Virus record (IMG/VR): IMGVR_UViG_3300005253_001115
Location: 1-64,000 of that record
Direction: 5' to 3' (one strand)
Source of the DNA: a virus
Length of the DNA stretch: 64,000 bases
How positions within the stretch are numbered: position 1 is the stretch's first letter; every line of letters begins with the position of its first letter. This document shows, in pieces, positions 35,726-45,510 of this stretch. The position numbers and the translations under genes are program-made. The notes beneath the pieces are model-generated. The model saw nothing but the letters and a program-made list of their open reading frames with translations. It was not told the DNA's origin and searched no databases.

Positions 35726-37479
35726 CTGCGGGGTCTCTTCAAGAATGTTGCTCTGACGAACTCAGAGTCGAGGCTACCAGAGACATTCGAATCCGCCCCT
35801 AGCTGCACGCTTGTTGCTGTAATACCTGTCATATCGGGAACCGTGGCTGCCAAGTCCTCTATCAGAGTAACGCCATCTACGGAAATTCGCAACAGCGAAC
35901 TACTCCATTCGGCGACTACCTCAGTAATTTTACCACTAACCCACGAGGTTGGCGTAGGTGTAGTAATGGTTCCGGTTGTAGCGGCATCCTGAACCAGTAA
36001 CGTAAGTGTTCCGTCTACATTTACCTTTAATGCAACACCGTTAACCAGCGTGATGGGGTCCCTGGTGTCGAAGACCCACTTAGGTTCGGTAGGTGTGGCC
36101 TCGAATCCGATCGCTAGACTGAACACGGCTGCGCCTTCCACCATATCGAAGGGCACATCTGGAGCAAACGACAGGTTGTCTGTAGCCCGAATCTCGTCAG
36201 TAAGGACCTGCGATGTGGCAAAAGGCGTGTGGGAAATGCTGGGCACGGCCAGTCGCACGGTAACATAGTCACCCTGGTTGACGCTACCGATCTCCAGACG
36301 CCAAGAGAATTTCTCGGTAGTAGCCGGGTACTCGGAAGGCTGAGCCTGGATACTGAACGGCTTCAAAGGGCGGGCATTGAATAGGTCTGCGGGATTGAGG
36401 CTGACCGACTTAGCGGGCAAAGCACGGTCAGCGAAATCGAAGAAGTTAAGGATGAGCTTGACCTCGGTGATGTCGCTGTCCGGGGCCACTTTTTCCATAC
36501 CTGCTAGCAAGGACAGGGCGATAGGCTTCGTGATGTCGAACAGGATAGGCTCTGCTAGGCCGAAGCTGGCAGTGCTGAACGGAGAGATGCTTACAGGGCT
36601 GGCACCGTTTACCTGAATGCTCCAAACATTTGCGTCAAACCCGTCTCCTTGTAGCTTCTGTACACCGCTCTTGATGATAGAGATGCCTGGAGAGTCCATG
36701 GTGTAGCTATCTGGGAAGAATCCAGTCCCACAAGGGATCGTAGAGGAGCCGGTGAACAGGTTATTTGGAAGAAGCTGAATGGAGCCTTGTTCTGTGAACG
36801 TTGATGTACCCAGCTCCCACGGAGGAGTGTCGATTGTCTGGAACGATAGAGACCCTGGTTTCGGTAACAAGCGTTCGCCACCACCAAGGTACACTAGTTG
36901 ACCAGCAAGTTGGGCATCGGACTTGATCTCTGCAAGCTTCTCGAAGTTGATGTCCGCCCACACGGAGTTCACGATAGTAGGCTCCGGGATGACTGTCTGG
37001 TTAACGCCAAGCTCGATAGGTGTGTGGGGAGAAACATCAGCATAGGGCTCATCTCGCTCCTTCTCCTTATCAAGGTGCCAGGAGCGGTTGGGTGTAGAAC
37101 CGACCACCGAAGTGCTGGGTTGGTCGGAGAATGTTCCTTGTTCCTTCATCACAGCAGTCACGCTTGTAGTTAGGCTCTGACCATCTAGATCCAGAGAGAC
37201 TCTAGCTTCAAGGTTGGTAGAAACTGCTGGGTTGATGAAGAATACTGCGAAATAACCGTCTTGGTTGGCGGCGGACTTGGTAAAGGTTACCTTCTCTAGA
37301 GCTACCTCGACCAGTCCGGTCTGCGCCGTATTGTAGACATTGAAAAGCTGCACCTCTCCCGAGATGACATCAGCAGGATGAAAGAAGTCGTCACACGGAC
37401 TGACTACGTAGACCTGTACTGTGACTACGTTGCTGTCAACGTTATGATACGCAGCGATTTTTGCTTCGAGAGTAGCCAT
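35722..37479 (-). CDS. virion protein with LamG-like domain
   Basis: 585 residues, beta-rich, almost free of Cys. The last 150 residues (FSLAIGFEATPTEPKWVFDT, LRISVDGVTLIEDLAA, VQLGADSNVSGSL) read like a concanavalin/LamG sandwich that may bind sugars. Probably a tail or fibre component. Stop overlaps the HNH start. Confidence 0.6.
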   Translation of the reverse strand: MATLEAKIAAYHNVDSNVVTVQVYVVSPCDDFFHPADVISGEVQLFNVYNTAQTGLVEVALEKVTFTKSAANQDGYFAVFFINPAVSTNLEARVSLDLDGQSLTTSVTAVMKEQGTFSDQPSTSVVGSTPNRSWHLDKEKERDEPYADVSPHTPIELGVNQTVIPEPTIVNSVWADINFEKLAEIKSDAQLAGQLVYLGGGERLLPKPGSLSFQTIDTPPWELGTSTFTEQGSIQLLPNNLFTGSSTIPCGTGFFPDSYTMDSPGISIIKSGVQKLQGDGFDANVWSIQVNGASPVSISPFSTASFGLAEPILFDITKPIALSLLAGMEKVAPDSDITEVKLILNFFDFADRALPAKSVSLNPADLFNARPLKPFSIQAQPSEYPATTEKFSWRLEIGSVNQGDYVTVRLAVPSISHTPFATSQVLTDEIRATDNLSFAPDVPFDMVEGAAVFSLAIGFEATPTEPKWVFDTRDPITLVNGVALKVNVDGTLTLLVQDAATTGTITTPTPTSWVSGKITEVVAEWSSSLLRISVDGVTLIEDLAATVPDMTGITATSVQLGADSNVSGSLDSEFVRATFLKRPRR

Positions 37480-37490
37480 AGTGTTGTACC

Positions 37491-37525
37491 AAAAAGAGCC
37501 AGCCTGGGTGGGAACCCGGGCTGGC
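37491..37525 (-). terminator. intrinsic terminator, minus strand
   Basis: GCCAGCC/GGCTGGC stem followed on the minus strand by TCTTTTT. It separates the small membrane gene from the LamG-type gene. Confidence 0.75.
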
Positions 37526-37552
37526 CCCGTGGGTAGTCCAAAATTGGACTAT

Positions 37553-37753
37553 TTACTTCGTAACGCCGTCTTGCTTCGGAAGCAACTTCACGCCACCGAG
37601 TGTGAGCACCTTGGCAACCATGTCCAGAACCTTGACGATGATGGTATCGTCCTTGGTGCCGGGAATCAGTCGCTTGGCAAGCTCAGCCAGGGCCACAATA
37701 GCGCCCCAAGACAGTGCAATAGTTTCGGCATTTGCCGTTACCCAGTCCAACAT
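37553..37753 (-). CDS. small membrane protein, holin-like
   Basis: 66 residues from ATG 37753, after AAGGGAGAATAGAT. One hydrophobic helix (ETIALSWGAIVALAELA) and a second amphipathic region. Size and closeness to lysis and tail genes suit a holin, but this is not proven. Confidence 0.5.
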   Translation of the reverse strand: MLDWVTANAETIALSWGAIVALAELAKRLIPGTKDDTIIVKVLDMVAKVLTLGGVKLLPKQDGVTK

Positions 37754-37811
37754 ATCTATTCTCCCTTCGAAGGTGAAGAAGCCCAAACCCTGGGCTCTCT
37801 GTAGAGATAAC

Positions 37812-38723
37812 CTATAGAATCTCGGTGGGCCATTTGCGGGAAAGCTCTGGTGTTTTGATAGCGTGGAGCGCTTTGAGCATTTTGACGGCTCTGGAGCCTA
37901 CTAGGGTAAAATCGTGAGTGGTGTTCCTGTTCACGTTCACATTAGCATGGTGCTCAGGCACCAGTTTGGTGGCTATGTCGCGTACCCACTCACAGGTCAT
38001 TCTGGTCCCTGATACTTTCCAAACGGATAAACCCTTCGTATTGTGTGTAAGGCAACCGTCTGCGTCGTACAGACCCTTCAGGTACGCTAAATTCAGGGGG
38101 TGCTCTAGGTCCGGTGGGGACAACGTGTGGCTCTTGTTGGGAACTACGTTGAACTGCTGTAGATTTTTGACCCACTGGGATGAGCTTATCGCCACAGAGT
38201 ACATCTGACCTCCTCGTGGCGCTTTGTACTCTCGTACCTTGCCTGCGAACTTTGTTACCGCCTTGAATCCGTCAATAAGCTCTCTATCCTTCAACGATAG
38301 TCGTATTACACCATTGATGACGTTTCCGTCGCCTGCGAGGAGACCTGCCCAGTAGGAATTGATGACGTTTGGGTCCTTGAAGAACTCGTCGTTTACTTTG
38401 TAGCGCCGTCCTTGATTGTTCTCGCGATTAGGGTTCTTGGCAACTAGGTCTTTGATCCACCCGTAGACAGTTGGTTTGCTTACGTCGAGCTGTACAGAAA
38501 CCTTATCTAACGAGCTTCCGTTCGAGTACAAAGCCCTGGCGGCTTCGCGTTGCGTCTCCTGCTTGGGCGTCCGTCGCGTGAGTTTAACCCGTGTCTCTGG
38601 TTCCGGCAGGTCTCTTGTCCATCTCCAAATGGTTTGCCTCAGGGTACCTGTGCGCTTGATGATCTCTTTGACTGGGATGCCTTCTGCCCACAGTTCTCTA
38701 ACTTCTGTCTTTCGCTTATCCAT
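37812..38723 (-). CDS. LAGLIDADG homing endonuclease with HTH repeats
   Basis: 303 residues. Two helix-turn-helix modules open the protein (GIPVKEIIKRTGTLRQTIWRW; SSLDKVSVQLDVSKPTVYGW). WAGLLAGDGNVINGVIRLSL and LKGLYDADGCLTHN are the two LAGLIDADG helices with catalytic Asp. Free-standing, between virion genes, under its own AT-rich leader and SD AAGGAGG. Confidence 0.88.
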   Translation of the reverse strand: MDKRKTEVRELWAEGIPVKEIIKRTGTLRQTIWRWTRDLPEPETRVKLTRRTPKQETQREAARALYSNGSSLDKVSVQLDVSKPTVYGWIKDLVAKNPNRENNQGRRYKVNDEFFKDPNVINSYWAGLLAGDGNVINGVIRLSLKDRELIDGFKAVTKFAGKVREYKAPRGGQMYSVAISSSQWVKNLQQFNVVPNKSHTLSPPDLEHPLNLAYLKGLYDADGCLTHNTKGLSVWKVSGTRMTCEWVRDIATKLVPEHHANVNVNRNTTHDFTLVGSRAVKMLKALHAIKTPELSRKWPTEIL

Positions 38724-38824
38724 GAATATCCTCCTTGTAGACTCTTTAGTCTATTGGAGATATAATCCTTGAAGTGCGAAATAATTCTAATATGAAGATA
38801 ATCTTCTAAGTAGTTGATTTTACT
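38724..38824 (-). promoter_or_regulatory. AT-rich leader with ACTAAAGA motif
   Basis: Minus-strand intergenic region, unusually AT-rich. It holds GGATTATATCTCC and then ACTAAAGAGTCTACAAGGAGG just before the homing endonuclease start. A promoter is likely; exact boxes are uncertain. Confidence 0.35.
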
Positions 38825-40051
38825 CTATAATATGCCAATATTGGACAAAGTTTGCATTATGTCACCGCTGGAAAACGTGCCCATCGGGAAAGTGAACCGA
38901 TTCAGCGCACGGAACCCCATAGGCTTTCCAGCGAAGTTACCCACGGAACTTGTTGCACGGATGAATCCCAGCTTCGCGGGGCTAACCGAATCACTCAAGT
39001 AATCCCGGAACCTGTTGATGGCTTCAGCCAGCATCGGAGCATGGTCGTAATCTAGTGTTACCGTCTGGCCAGAGAAGGAAAACGCTAGATCCACTTCCAT
39101 GAGATACTGTGCGTTTAATCCGTACCACGCGGCAGCCAGGAGAATGAATGAGTTGAACTGAGATCCCCCAATAAACGACATTTGCCAAGCGGTGATCGGG
39201 TAGGTTACATTGACGATTTCCAGACCCCTGTCGAGATACTCAACAAGGTCGGAGTCCTCGTAAGCCTGTACACGTCCACGTTGCTTTTGGAACTTGTCGA
39301 TTAACTGGCGTAGCTGTACGGTCATATTGAGGATAGGTCCGTCAACTGACCGAATTAGTTGGAATTGCGTCTCTTCAGCAGCGGCAATGTTCTGCCGGAC
39401 GCTCCACAAAGAGACGTATGCGCAGTTGGGCGTAGACAGCACACCCGCAGGAATAGTGTAGTAGTACAGGTAGCTGTCGCCGAACTCTACCTCTTGGATC
39501 TGACCGTTGTCTAGCGTAACAATGGTAGACGTTCCTTGAGGTCCAATGGCCACGCTCTTTCCAGACGTACTGCCAAGTATCAGCTCCAAGGCCAAAGTAC
39601 CGCCGTTCGCGATGTCGATCCTCTCTGTACGCTGGATCTGTACTCGAAGCTCTCGGCTGACCAGGCTTAGGATACACTGGCTCCGGTCCTCGGAAGCCGT
39701 TACAACGATATCCTGAACATCGAATTCGTGAGTGATCTCAGCCTGCTCGTTGGTGTTCGTTACGATGAACGCCTTGAACTGATATCGGTTGTTGGGGTTA
39801 GACAACATAGCGTCATTGGCGACCGTCCACGTTGTAGCGTACTCACCTACTCCCCCGTCTGCTTGTAGAACACCAGTTTGTACAGCCACTCCGTTGGGAT
39901 CTAGAATCTCGTAGGAAGGGTACCTAAGAGGGTCCTTGGGGATGAGAGGGGTAGTTTTGGAACCGTCGGTGAAGAACCCTATACGGAATACCTGGGAAGT
40001 GCCCCGCGTTAGTAGTCGGGGGATGTCATCGGATTCACTAAGGAATGCCAT
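38825..40051 (-). CDS. virion/tail structural protein
   Basis: 408 residues. N-terminal half beta-rich (TTPLIPKDPLRYPSYEILDP), then helices (NMTVQLRQLIDKFQKQRGRV), then AWQMSFIGGSQFNSFILLAA. No enzyme motif. Located in a block of similar genes, coupled by a one-base overlap to the upstream gene. Role by context only. Confidence 0.5.
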   Translation of the reverse strand: MAFLSESDDIPRLLTRGTSQVFRIGFFTDGSKTTPLIPKDPLRYPSYEILDPNGVAVQTGVLQADGGVGEYATTWTVANDAMLSNPNNRYQFKAFIVTNTNEQAEITHEFDVQDIVVTASEDRSQCILSLVSRELRVQIQRTERIDIANGGTLALELILGSTSGKSVAIGPQGTSTIVTLDNGQIQEVEFGDSYLYYYTIPAGVLSTPNCAYVSLWSVRQNIAAAEETQFQLIRSVDGPILNMTVQLRQLIDKFQKQRGRVQAYEDSDLVEYLDRGLEIVNVTYPITAWQMSFIGGSQFNSFILLAAAWYGLNAQYLMEVDLAFSFSGQTVTLDYDHAPMLAEAINRFRDYLSDSVSPAKLGFIRATSSVGNFAGKPMGFRALNRFTFPMGTFSSGDIMQTLSNIGIL

Positions 40052-40725
40052 TATAACTCCTTCGGAACTTTGCGGGATGCTAGGTACGTAGTCTCGGGCA
40101 CGAATACAATCCCGATATCATTCTCTAGCGAGTATACTCTGTGTCGCAATGTATCGTGCGTTCCCATAGCCATAGTCACGTCGTTCTTCAACCCTTCTAG
40201 AAACCTTTCAGAGAAGCCGCGAAAAACTCCCCCTGCAAAGTCCACGTCGTATGGGAAGTCTTCTGCCTGTATGTTTACCGTGACCGTATCTCCCCAGCCT
40301 TCTGCTCTGCCGTACTTTCCCTGGAGGTATGCAAGGTTGGTCTTTACAGCTATCCCGTCAATATCGAAGTACGGAAGCATGCTGTACGCCATGAAGTTCT
40401 TGATGACCGCAGCGGCGTAGTTGATGGAGGGGAGAGGGTAGACCCCGAGTTCACAGGCAGGTATCTTTTGATGCGTTACAGTGAACCCCAGGTCTTGATC
40501 CCCCGCTTCGTTCAGCTTGTAGACTACTGCGACCCACAAGTCTACAGGCATGTTCAGTAAGTTCTGCAAATCCGTCATGTGGATATAGAAGGCCGAACAC
40601 AGGGTGTAGTCTATGTCTACACCCTGGTCCGACTCATAAGAGACGCCAATGGGCCTTCTAGCCTCTGACAGCAAGGTATGCGCCAGAGTCACGCCAATGC
40701 GTTGTGCGAGCTTTGCAGCTTCCAT
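40051..40725 (-). CDS. virion/tail-type protein
   Basis: 224 residues, mixed alpha/beta. LWVAVVYKLNEAGDQDLGFT and the closing VPETTYLASRKVPKEL are distinctive, but I do not know the family. Stop and next start overlap. Confidence 0.5.
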   Translation of the reverse strand: MEAAKLAQRIGVTLAHTLLSEARRPIGVSYESDQGVDIDYTLCSAFYIHMTDLQNLLNMPVDLWVAVVYKLNEAGDQDLGFTVTHQKIPACELGVYPLPSINYAAAVIKNFMAYSMLPYFDIDGIAVKTNLAYLQGKYGRAEGWGDTVTVNIQAEDFPYDVDFAGGVFRGFSERFLEGLKNDVTMAMGTHDTLRHRVYSLENDIGIVFVPETTYLASRKVPKEL

Positions 40726-40750
40726 AAACCGAGACTCTCCTGTCTACGGT

Positions 40751-41842
40751 TTACGCAATTCCCACTACCAGATCCGAGAGGAGATCAGGGTGCAGGATGT
40801 ACGCTACCGGTGAAGCGTCATTGATCGAGGTGAATACTCGAAGAACGCCGAACTGGAAAGTACCGTATCGGATGTTGGTCCGAGTGTCCACGGCAGAGGC
40901 ATCCAGCGCAATGACCGTATCGCCCGTAGCTAGGGAAGAAGCGCCGACCGTAGCACCAACTGCCGTAGCCTGCGTGAAATCTAGTTCCGTGTTGGCTTCC
41001 GTCACGTCAACTTCGCCAGCAGCACCGAGCCCGTCAGAGACAAGAGCAATCTGCGCTCCGATACTTACAGCTTCACCAGAGCTTAGCTGGCTGTTGGTTT
41101 CCGCAATCACCTCGGCCTTCGTCAAGGTAGCCGAAGAGTACACAACCGCATCCACGCCCCCGTTGTCCATGTCAACACTGAGAGTGGTGTCGTTCGACAT
41201 GTCGAAGGTCTCACCCGTGGCACCGACAGCAATTGCCTGCGAGTCCGTGATTAGTAGATCTGCGATACCTTGGTCAACGCCATGGATCTCACCAGTAGCA
41301 CCACCGCCACCAACACGATCACCGAACTTCGCTCGAACATCGTAGCTTTGGTCAGAAGCAGCAATCTTCTCTGTGAAGTTACGAATAACGACGTTGGAAC
41401 CCCGGGCCTTCAGCTTGGCTGCTCGGGTAGCGAGAGCGTCACCAGAGCCCTTGAGCTGGTCAGAGTTGTCTACACCGGACACGAAGTCGATGAGGTCGAA
41501 CGGGTTCTTTACCACACCATGCACGTCGGCGTCGATGAAGTTCTCACTCGGGGGTTCGCCTGTATAAGCAGCCTTGAGGGCGACGTAGTTGGCAGCGCTG
41601 ATGAGCGCTGCTACCGGGTCAGCAACGGTCACACCGATGCCACTCACGTTGGTGGAGTTACCACCACCTGTGCGGCGTCGCAGGATGTCGATTCCAGTGG
41701 TAGATTCGGCCAGAACAGACATGGGACCTGTGCCTGCCTCAATGTCCTTGAGGATCTTGGGGAGGCGGGACTTTCCGTTTGAATGTCCCTCGTAGATCTC
41801 CTCATACGTGAGATCCGTCTTTGCGTTGATCGTAATGGTCAT
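40751..41842 (-). CDS. virion structural protein, Ala/Thr/Val-rich
   Basis: 363 residues. Starts MTITINAKTDLTYEEIYEGH; the centre has several GATGE and AVGATVGASS segments, a composition of sheath or tube-type and decoration proteins. Abundant-protein codon use and strong AAGGAGCAAC SD suggest high expression. Confidence 0.5.
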   Translation of the reverse strand: MTITINAKTDLTYEEIYEGHSNGKSRLPKILKDIEAGTGPMSVLAESTTGIDILRRRTGGGNSTNVSGIGVTVADPVAALISAANYVALKAAYTGEPPSENFIDADVHGVVKNPFDLIDFVSGVDNSDQLKGSGDALATRAAKLKARGSNVVIRNFTEKIAASDQSYDVRAKFGDRVGGGGATGEIHGVDQGIADLLITDSQAIAVGATGETFDMSNDTTLSVDMDNGGVDAVVYSSATLTKAEVIAETNSQLSSGEAVSIGAQIALVSDGLGAAGEVDVTEANTELDFTQATAVGATVGASSLATGDTVIALDASAVDTRTNIRYGTFQFGVLRVFTSINDASPVAYILHPDLLSDLVVGIA

Positions 41843-41941
41843 TTTGTTGCTCCTTAGAACGCATCTGGACTGTCGCCAGCAACGTCATTCTAAAGGCTCT
41901 CAGCAAACGGGGCGTTTTGGCCTTCTACTTCAATAGATAAG

Positions 41942-42940
41942 CTATGTCTGCCCGACAGGTACGTTCACATAGGGTTCGAACGTCTGGACCAATCTGAGGG
42001 TCGTGTCGTGGCTCGTGAGGATGTTCAGGGGCCTGTTCGGGCTGGAATCGACCACTTTCCACAGCTCTTGGTCCCGACAGCGGAAAACGAAGTCCTCCAC
42101 GCCCACTTTGGGGACACTGCTGTCAAAAAAGGCCGTGATAGTTTGCCAGGAGTCGTAGATTCCGAACTCCGCCAGGGTGATACTCTCCCTATCTCGGGGG
42201 AGGTCAATCCGAATGCGAAGATCGTCCATCAGCTTGGACCGCAGGAAGAAATGAGACATGATGGGGTTCGCGTCACTTAGGGTTGCCCGAGAGAACTCAA
42301 ACCGGAATGTGAGCTTCTGGTCGCCGATTCTGGCGTTTAGGCTAGCGTAAGTGACCGGAACAAAATCGGTTTCGTCGGCTGACTTGACGAAAGCTTCGAT
42401 GCTGTTGTTCTGGGTTATCGTAGTCGATCTCACGACCATCTTGAAGACATCGGCAATCCCAAGGGATTGGCGGATCGCTACGTCGGCCTCAATATACCCT
42501 TCCAGGGCGGTATCGTCCAGTCCCAGGAGCACTGGGCGGGCCTGTAGCTCGAAAAGGGGTCTTACATTAACACATCGGAGGCTGGGGTGGGTCACGTCGA
42601 TGGTCAGATCGGTCGTGCCGAACTTCGAGTAACCACCAACGATTCCGGTTCCGTAGCAGATCTGGCACTGTCCGTCCGGGGAAGATTCCACGATGAAGCA
42701 GGAGCAGCGACGGCCTGTCAGTTTACGCTGGAAAAACAGCGTGTCCACCCGGTCTACAGAGAGAGCATCGCGGGTACGAGACTGGATTCTAGGAATCAGA
42801 TCTAGAAGTGCAACTTGGTGCGGATAATCCTCTTTTGCTTGGGTTTTGTCGAAGACGTGATTGTCTCGATTGACCTGATGAGCATCGGTCGTGCGGACGT
42901 TATCGGCTTTTCTGAGCATACGCGCCTCCCCTGAAGACAT
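41942..42940 (-). CDS. neck/tail-type protein with zinc site
   Basis: 332 residues. RRCSCFIVESSPDGQCQICYGTG is a C4 zinc knuckle near residue 75; the rest is beta-rich (PLFELQARPVLLGLDD, RFEFSRATLSDANP). Similar zinc-knuckle proteins occur near phage necks. First gene of the minus-strand block. Confidence 0.5.
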   Translation of the reverse strand: MSSGEARMLRKADNVRTTDAHQVNRDNHVFDKTQAKEDYPHQVALLDLIPRIQSRTRDALSVDRVDTLFFQRKLTGRRCSCFIVESSPDGQCQICYGTGIVGGYSKFGTTDLTIDVTHPSLRCVNVRPLFELQARPVLLGLDDTALEGYIEADVAIRQSLGIADVFKMVVRSTTITQNNSIEAFVKSADETDFVPVTYASLNARIGDQKLTFRFEFSRATLSDANPIMSHFFLRSKLMDDLRIRIDLPRDRESITLAEFGIYDSWQTITAFFDSSVPKVGVEDFVFRCRDQELWKVVDSSPNRPLNILTSHDTTLRLVQTFEPYVNVPVGQT

Positions 42941-42969
42941 AAGTTATCTCTAGGGTGGAGGAGTGTGTC

Positions 42970-43356
42970 GTGTCCCAACCCAAGTTCTTCAGAGCCGACG
43001 ATGACGAGGAGGAGGGAGAGCGCCCTAAGCCCGCTCCCGGCGACTGGTTCGGCACTTCAGACCAGAAATTCCGTGCAAAGACCCCTACGTTCTCGTTCAC
43101 GAACGGGCTTGACCCTCACGGAACAGACGGCTGGCGCGATTTCTTCAAAGGGAGTCAGCCACGAGACCCGCTGTGGAACCCTCTGCTGTCGCCAGACAAG
43201 AAAGCAGAGACGATCCGGTTTCGAGACAAGAACTCAGACCGAGAGGAGATGATCTGGGTTCTTGAACACGCTGCCGAGATATTTGAAGCGGGAGGTCACA
43301 CTGACCTAGCTGCTGAGTGCGAAACGCTTTGCGAGCTGGCATATTTGGAGGACTAG
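42970..43356 (+). CDS. hypothetical acidic protein
   Basis: 128 residues, GTG 42970 with GGAGGAG upstream. Contains DWFGTSDQKFRAKTPTFSFT and FFKGSQPRDPLWNPLLSPD; helical C-terminus. Divergent from the minus-strand block, so the promoters lie in 42941-42969. Unknown function. Confidence 0.5.
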   Translation: MSQPKFFRADDDEEEGERPKPAPGDWFGTSDQKFRAKTPTFSFTNGLDPHGTDGWRDFFKGSQPRDPLWNPLLSPDKKAETIRFRDKNSDREEMIWVLEHAAEIFEAGGHTDLAAECETLCELAYLED

Positions 43357-43358
43357 AA

Positions 43359-43721
43359 ATGAAGGCTAGATATTTGATTCCCGCCATGCTGGCGGTTCTT
43401 TTCATGAGTAGCGGTTGTATTACACATTACGATCCGATCTCTATCGAGCAGCTTTCCCAGAAGAACCAGCAGGTGACTTCGATTACCGAGTCGGTGTGCG
43501 AGGACTTCTACGCCGGGGCGCATGCCTTTGGCGAGGGCCCCGAGCGCGCGTACCCCTGGCTTGGCCGGGCTCGCGAGGTAGATGACGCGAATGTGGTCAT
43601 GCGCAAACAGGGTGTAGTATGCTACTCGTCTACTACTAGAGATCTTTCATCTGACGGCGAGAATCGACTCTTGAACGCTTTCAAGCGTACTTGGCGCAGC
43701 GCTGAGGAGGTCATCAAGTAA
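43359..43721 (+). CDS. lipoprotein
   Basis: 120 residues. MKARYLIPAMLAVLFMSSGC is a signal peptide with lipobox ending at Cys20. The mature part is short and helical. It would be anchored in a membrane and could be a spanin-like or superinfection-exclusion protein. SD TTTGGAGGA. Confidence 0.7.
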   Translation: MKARYLIPAMLAVLFMSSGCITHYDPISIEQLSQKNQQVTSITESVCEDFYAGAHAFGEGPERAYPWLGRAREVDDANVVMRKQGVVCYSSTTRDLSSDGENRLLNAFKRTWRSAEEVIK

Positions 43722-44215
43722 TGAAGTGGTTAATCGAAGCTATCAAGACTCTTATCGCTTACCTGTCTGTAGAGTCTAAGAAATCCAACAATCCTGTGAC
43801 GGATATTACGAACTTCCTGGGCGACAAGGCTGTGAAGCTAGGGGGCGTTACTGGCGTTCTGGCGAGCTTTGGGGCTGAAATTGGCGGGGCTGCTATCAAC
43901 GAAGCGATTGCTTTCGTGAAGACCCACAAGACAACGCTCTTCCAGATGACGAAGAAGGAGATGAAGTACCTGTGGGGCAACATCTTCAAGAACAAGGGTG
44001 AGTTCGATGAGAAGGCGTACAAAGCATTCGTCGCCGGGCTCGATGAAGAACTATTGATCGCCGAGGCCGAGGCTAATGCTGACGCCATGGGAAAGATCGC
44101 AGATCGCGTTGCCAAAAAGAAAGAGCTGGCTGTGGACCTGAAGCACAAGCTTAGCGTGCTGGCCCGGTTCGCTTTGGCCAAGGCAATCAGCATCGCGTCT
44201 CACGGGATACTCTAA
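43721..44215 (+). CDS. helical hypothetical protein
   Basis: 164 residues, Ala/Lys-rich, with a hydrophobic stretch KLGGVTGVLASFGAEIGGAA. The ATG overlaps the upstream stop (TAATG). It may work with the lipoprotein at the membrane. Confidence 0.5.
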   Translation: MKWLIEAIKTLIAYLSVESKKSNNPVTDITNFLGDKAVKLGGVTGVLASFGAEIGGAAINEAIAFVKTHKTTLFQMTKKEMKYLWGNIFKNKGEFDEKAYKAFVAGLDEELLIAEAEANADAMGKIADRVAKKKELAVDLKHKLSVLARFALAKAISIASHGIL

Positions 44216-44216
44216 G

Positions 44217-44768
44217 CTATTTGGACGACTTCTTTCGGACCCGAGCTTTCTTGGGCTCTCGACCAACGAAGGGGTAGCGCTTCAATCGCTTCACACGCTT
44301 GAGAAGCTTCCCCTTTTCGTTTAGCTTTCCTTCCATCGTATACACAGCAATGGCGAGCGCGTCGGCCTCGTGTACACTGAGGTGGTTGAAATGCGATTTC
44401 ATGGTCTCGACCCTACCGTAGCGGCTGTTCAGGTAGTTCTTCCACGAAGCGGAAGTAATTAGCTCTGTGGGGATTCCTCTGCTAGAGTTTACCGTGCAGA
44501 GAATACCCAGCATGATGTTGATGTACTCGCCCACCACTCCGCCGTTGCTTCCGGGTCTGGCCATGAATCTCTCCGCCACGACCAGATCAGGCTTGTGCTT
44601 CTCCAACAGAGTAAAATAGCGGTTCCTGAAGCCCTTCGATTCCTTCTCGAAAGCATCCCGCTTCAAGTCCTTGATGCACAGGATGTAACCCGCTTCCAGA
44701 ACCTTCGTGTCCTCCATTACGGCGAACGCGAAATTTATCTTGCCTGGGTCTAGTGCTAGGATCTTCAT
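44217..44768 (-). CDS. RuvC-like Holliday junction resolvase
   Basis: 183 residues. ILALDPGKINFAFAVME (first Asp), DLVVAERFM (Glu), and SVHEADALAIAVYT (last Asp) are the RuvC/RNase H-fold catalytic set. A basic tail (KRVKRLKRYPFVGREPKK) follows. Resolves branched DNA before packaging. It is alone on the minus strand between + strand genes. Confidence 0.8.
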   Translation of the reverse strand: MKILALDPGKINFAFAVMEDTKVLEAGYILCIKDLKRDAFEKESKGFRNRYFTLLEKHKPDLVVAERFMARPGSNGGVVGEYINIMLGILCTVNSSRGIPTELITSASWKNYLNSRYGRVETMKSHFNHLSVHEADALAIAVYTMEGKLNEKGKLLKRVKRLKRYPFVGREPKKARVRKKSSK

Positions 44769-44853
44769 GTGATGGTTATCCAGCCCGGTTTGACACTCAT
44801 ACTAAAGATAACCGTAGGGGTGGGGTACTTTTGATTACACTCTTGGAGAAAGA

Positions 44854-45453
44854 ATGTCAGGAAAATCAGTAGCTTCAGAGCTGGGGCAAATTCTTCGCAG
44901 CCTGCCCCAGATGAACGCTGAGGAACGAGAGATCGCAGTAGAGCGGCTGGCAATTTTCGGGGTAGAACCCCCAGAGGGTCCTGTGCGTCGTCCGGGCGTG
45001 GAGTGCCCTTTTACGCAAATGCAGGTCGTAAGTCCCTGTAATTTAACGAAATGCAAGTATCACATTGAAAACGAGTGGTCTAGGAACTGCCTACTGGAGT
45101 ACCTTGAGGTGCAAGGTAGCGAGTCTCTGGCTGTGGAGGAGATTGCGTTCCTGTATAGCACCCCAACCGAGAAAGTCGAAGGCGTAATTAAGCAAGCGAT
45201 GCTGCAACTACGCGAAAACTCTAAGGAAACTATGGGTATCGTGGGGGGCTTTGAGAAGTCCGAGACACCCGATATTCAGGTGAATTTGGAAGAGGATGAC
45301 GATTTCGTCATTACTGCCGCGACCTTAGCGCCCCAGTTCCTAGAAAAGGTGAATGTTGCTCTGGAATCGGCCGCGCCTGCGGCTGACGTTTTCAACCACC
45401 CCGCCATTAGACTTTTGGGCATACTTGACACTATTATTGGCGAACTAGACTAA
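44854..45453 (+). CDS. zinc/HTH protein, possible sigma-region-4-like
   Basis: 199 residues. CPFTQMQVVSPCNLTKCKYH is a Cys/His site near residue 50. RNCLLEYLEVQGSESLAVEEI then AFLYSTPTEKVEGVIKQAM reads as a helix-turn-helix like region 4 of sigma factors. It precedes the head genes, the place of late regulators in many phages. The region-4 reading is a guess from pattern. Confidence 0.4.
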   Translation: MSGKSVASELGQILRSLPQMNAEEREIAVERLAIFGVEPPEGPVRRPGVECPFTQMQVVSPCNLTKCKYHIENEWSRNCLLEYLEVQGSESLAVEEIAFLYSTPTEKVEGVIKQAMLQLRENSKETMGIVGGFEKSETPDIQVNLEEDDDFVITAATLAPQFLEKVNVALESAAPAADVFNHPAIRLLGILDTIIGELD

Positions 45454-45510
45454 GAAGAGACCTTATTATCTACATGTAGGAGTCTAACGCACTTGCGGGG
45501 AGAGAACTGT

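Noticed and set aside
37541-37556. Hairpin AGTCCAAAATTGGACT as a plus-strand terminator
   Set aside because: No U-run and no plus-strand gene ends there; the minus-strand terminator at 37491-37525 explains the region.
40797-41782. Plus-strand ORFs opposite the Ala/Thr/Val-rich virion gene
   Set aside because: Shadow frames; no SD and no domain, while the minus strand has a good start and coupling.
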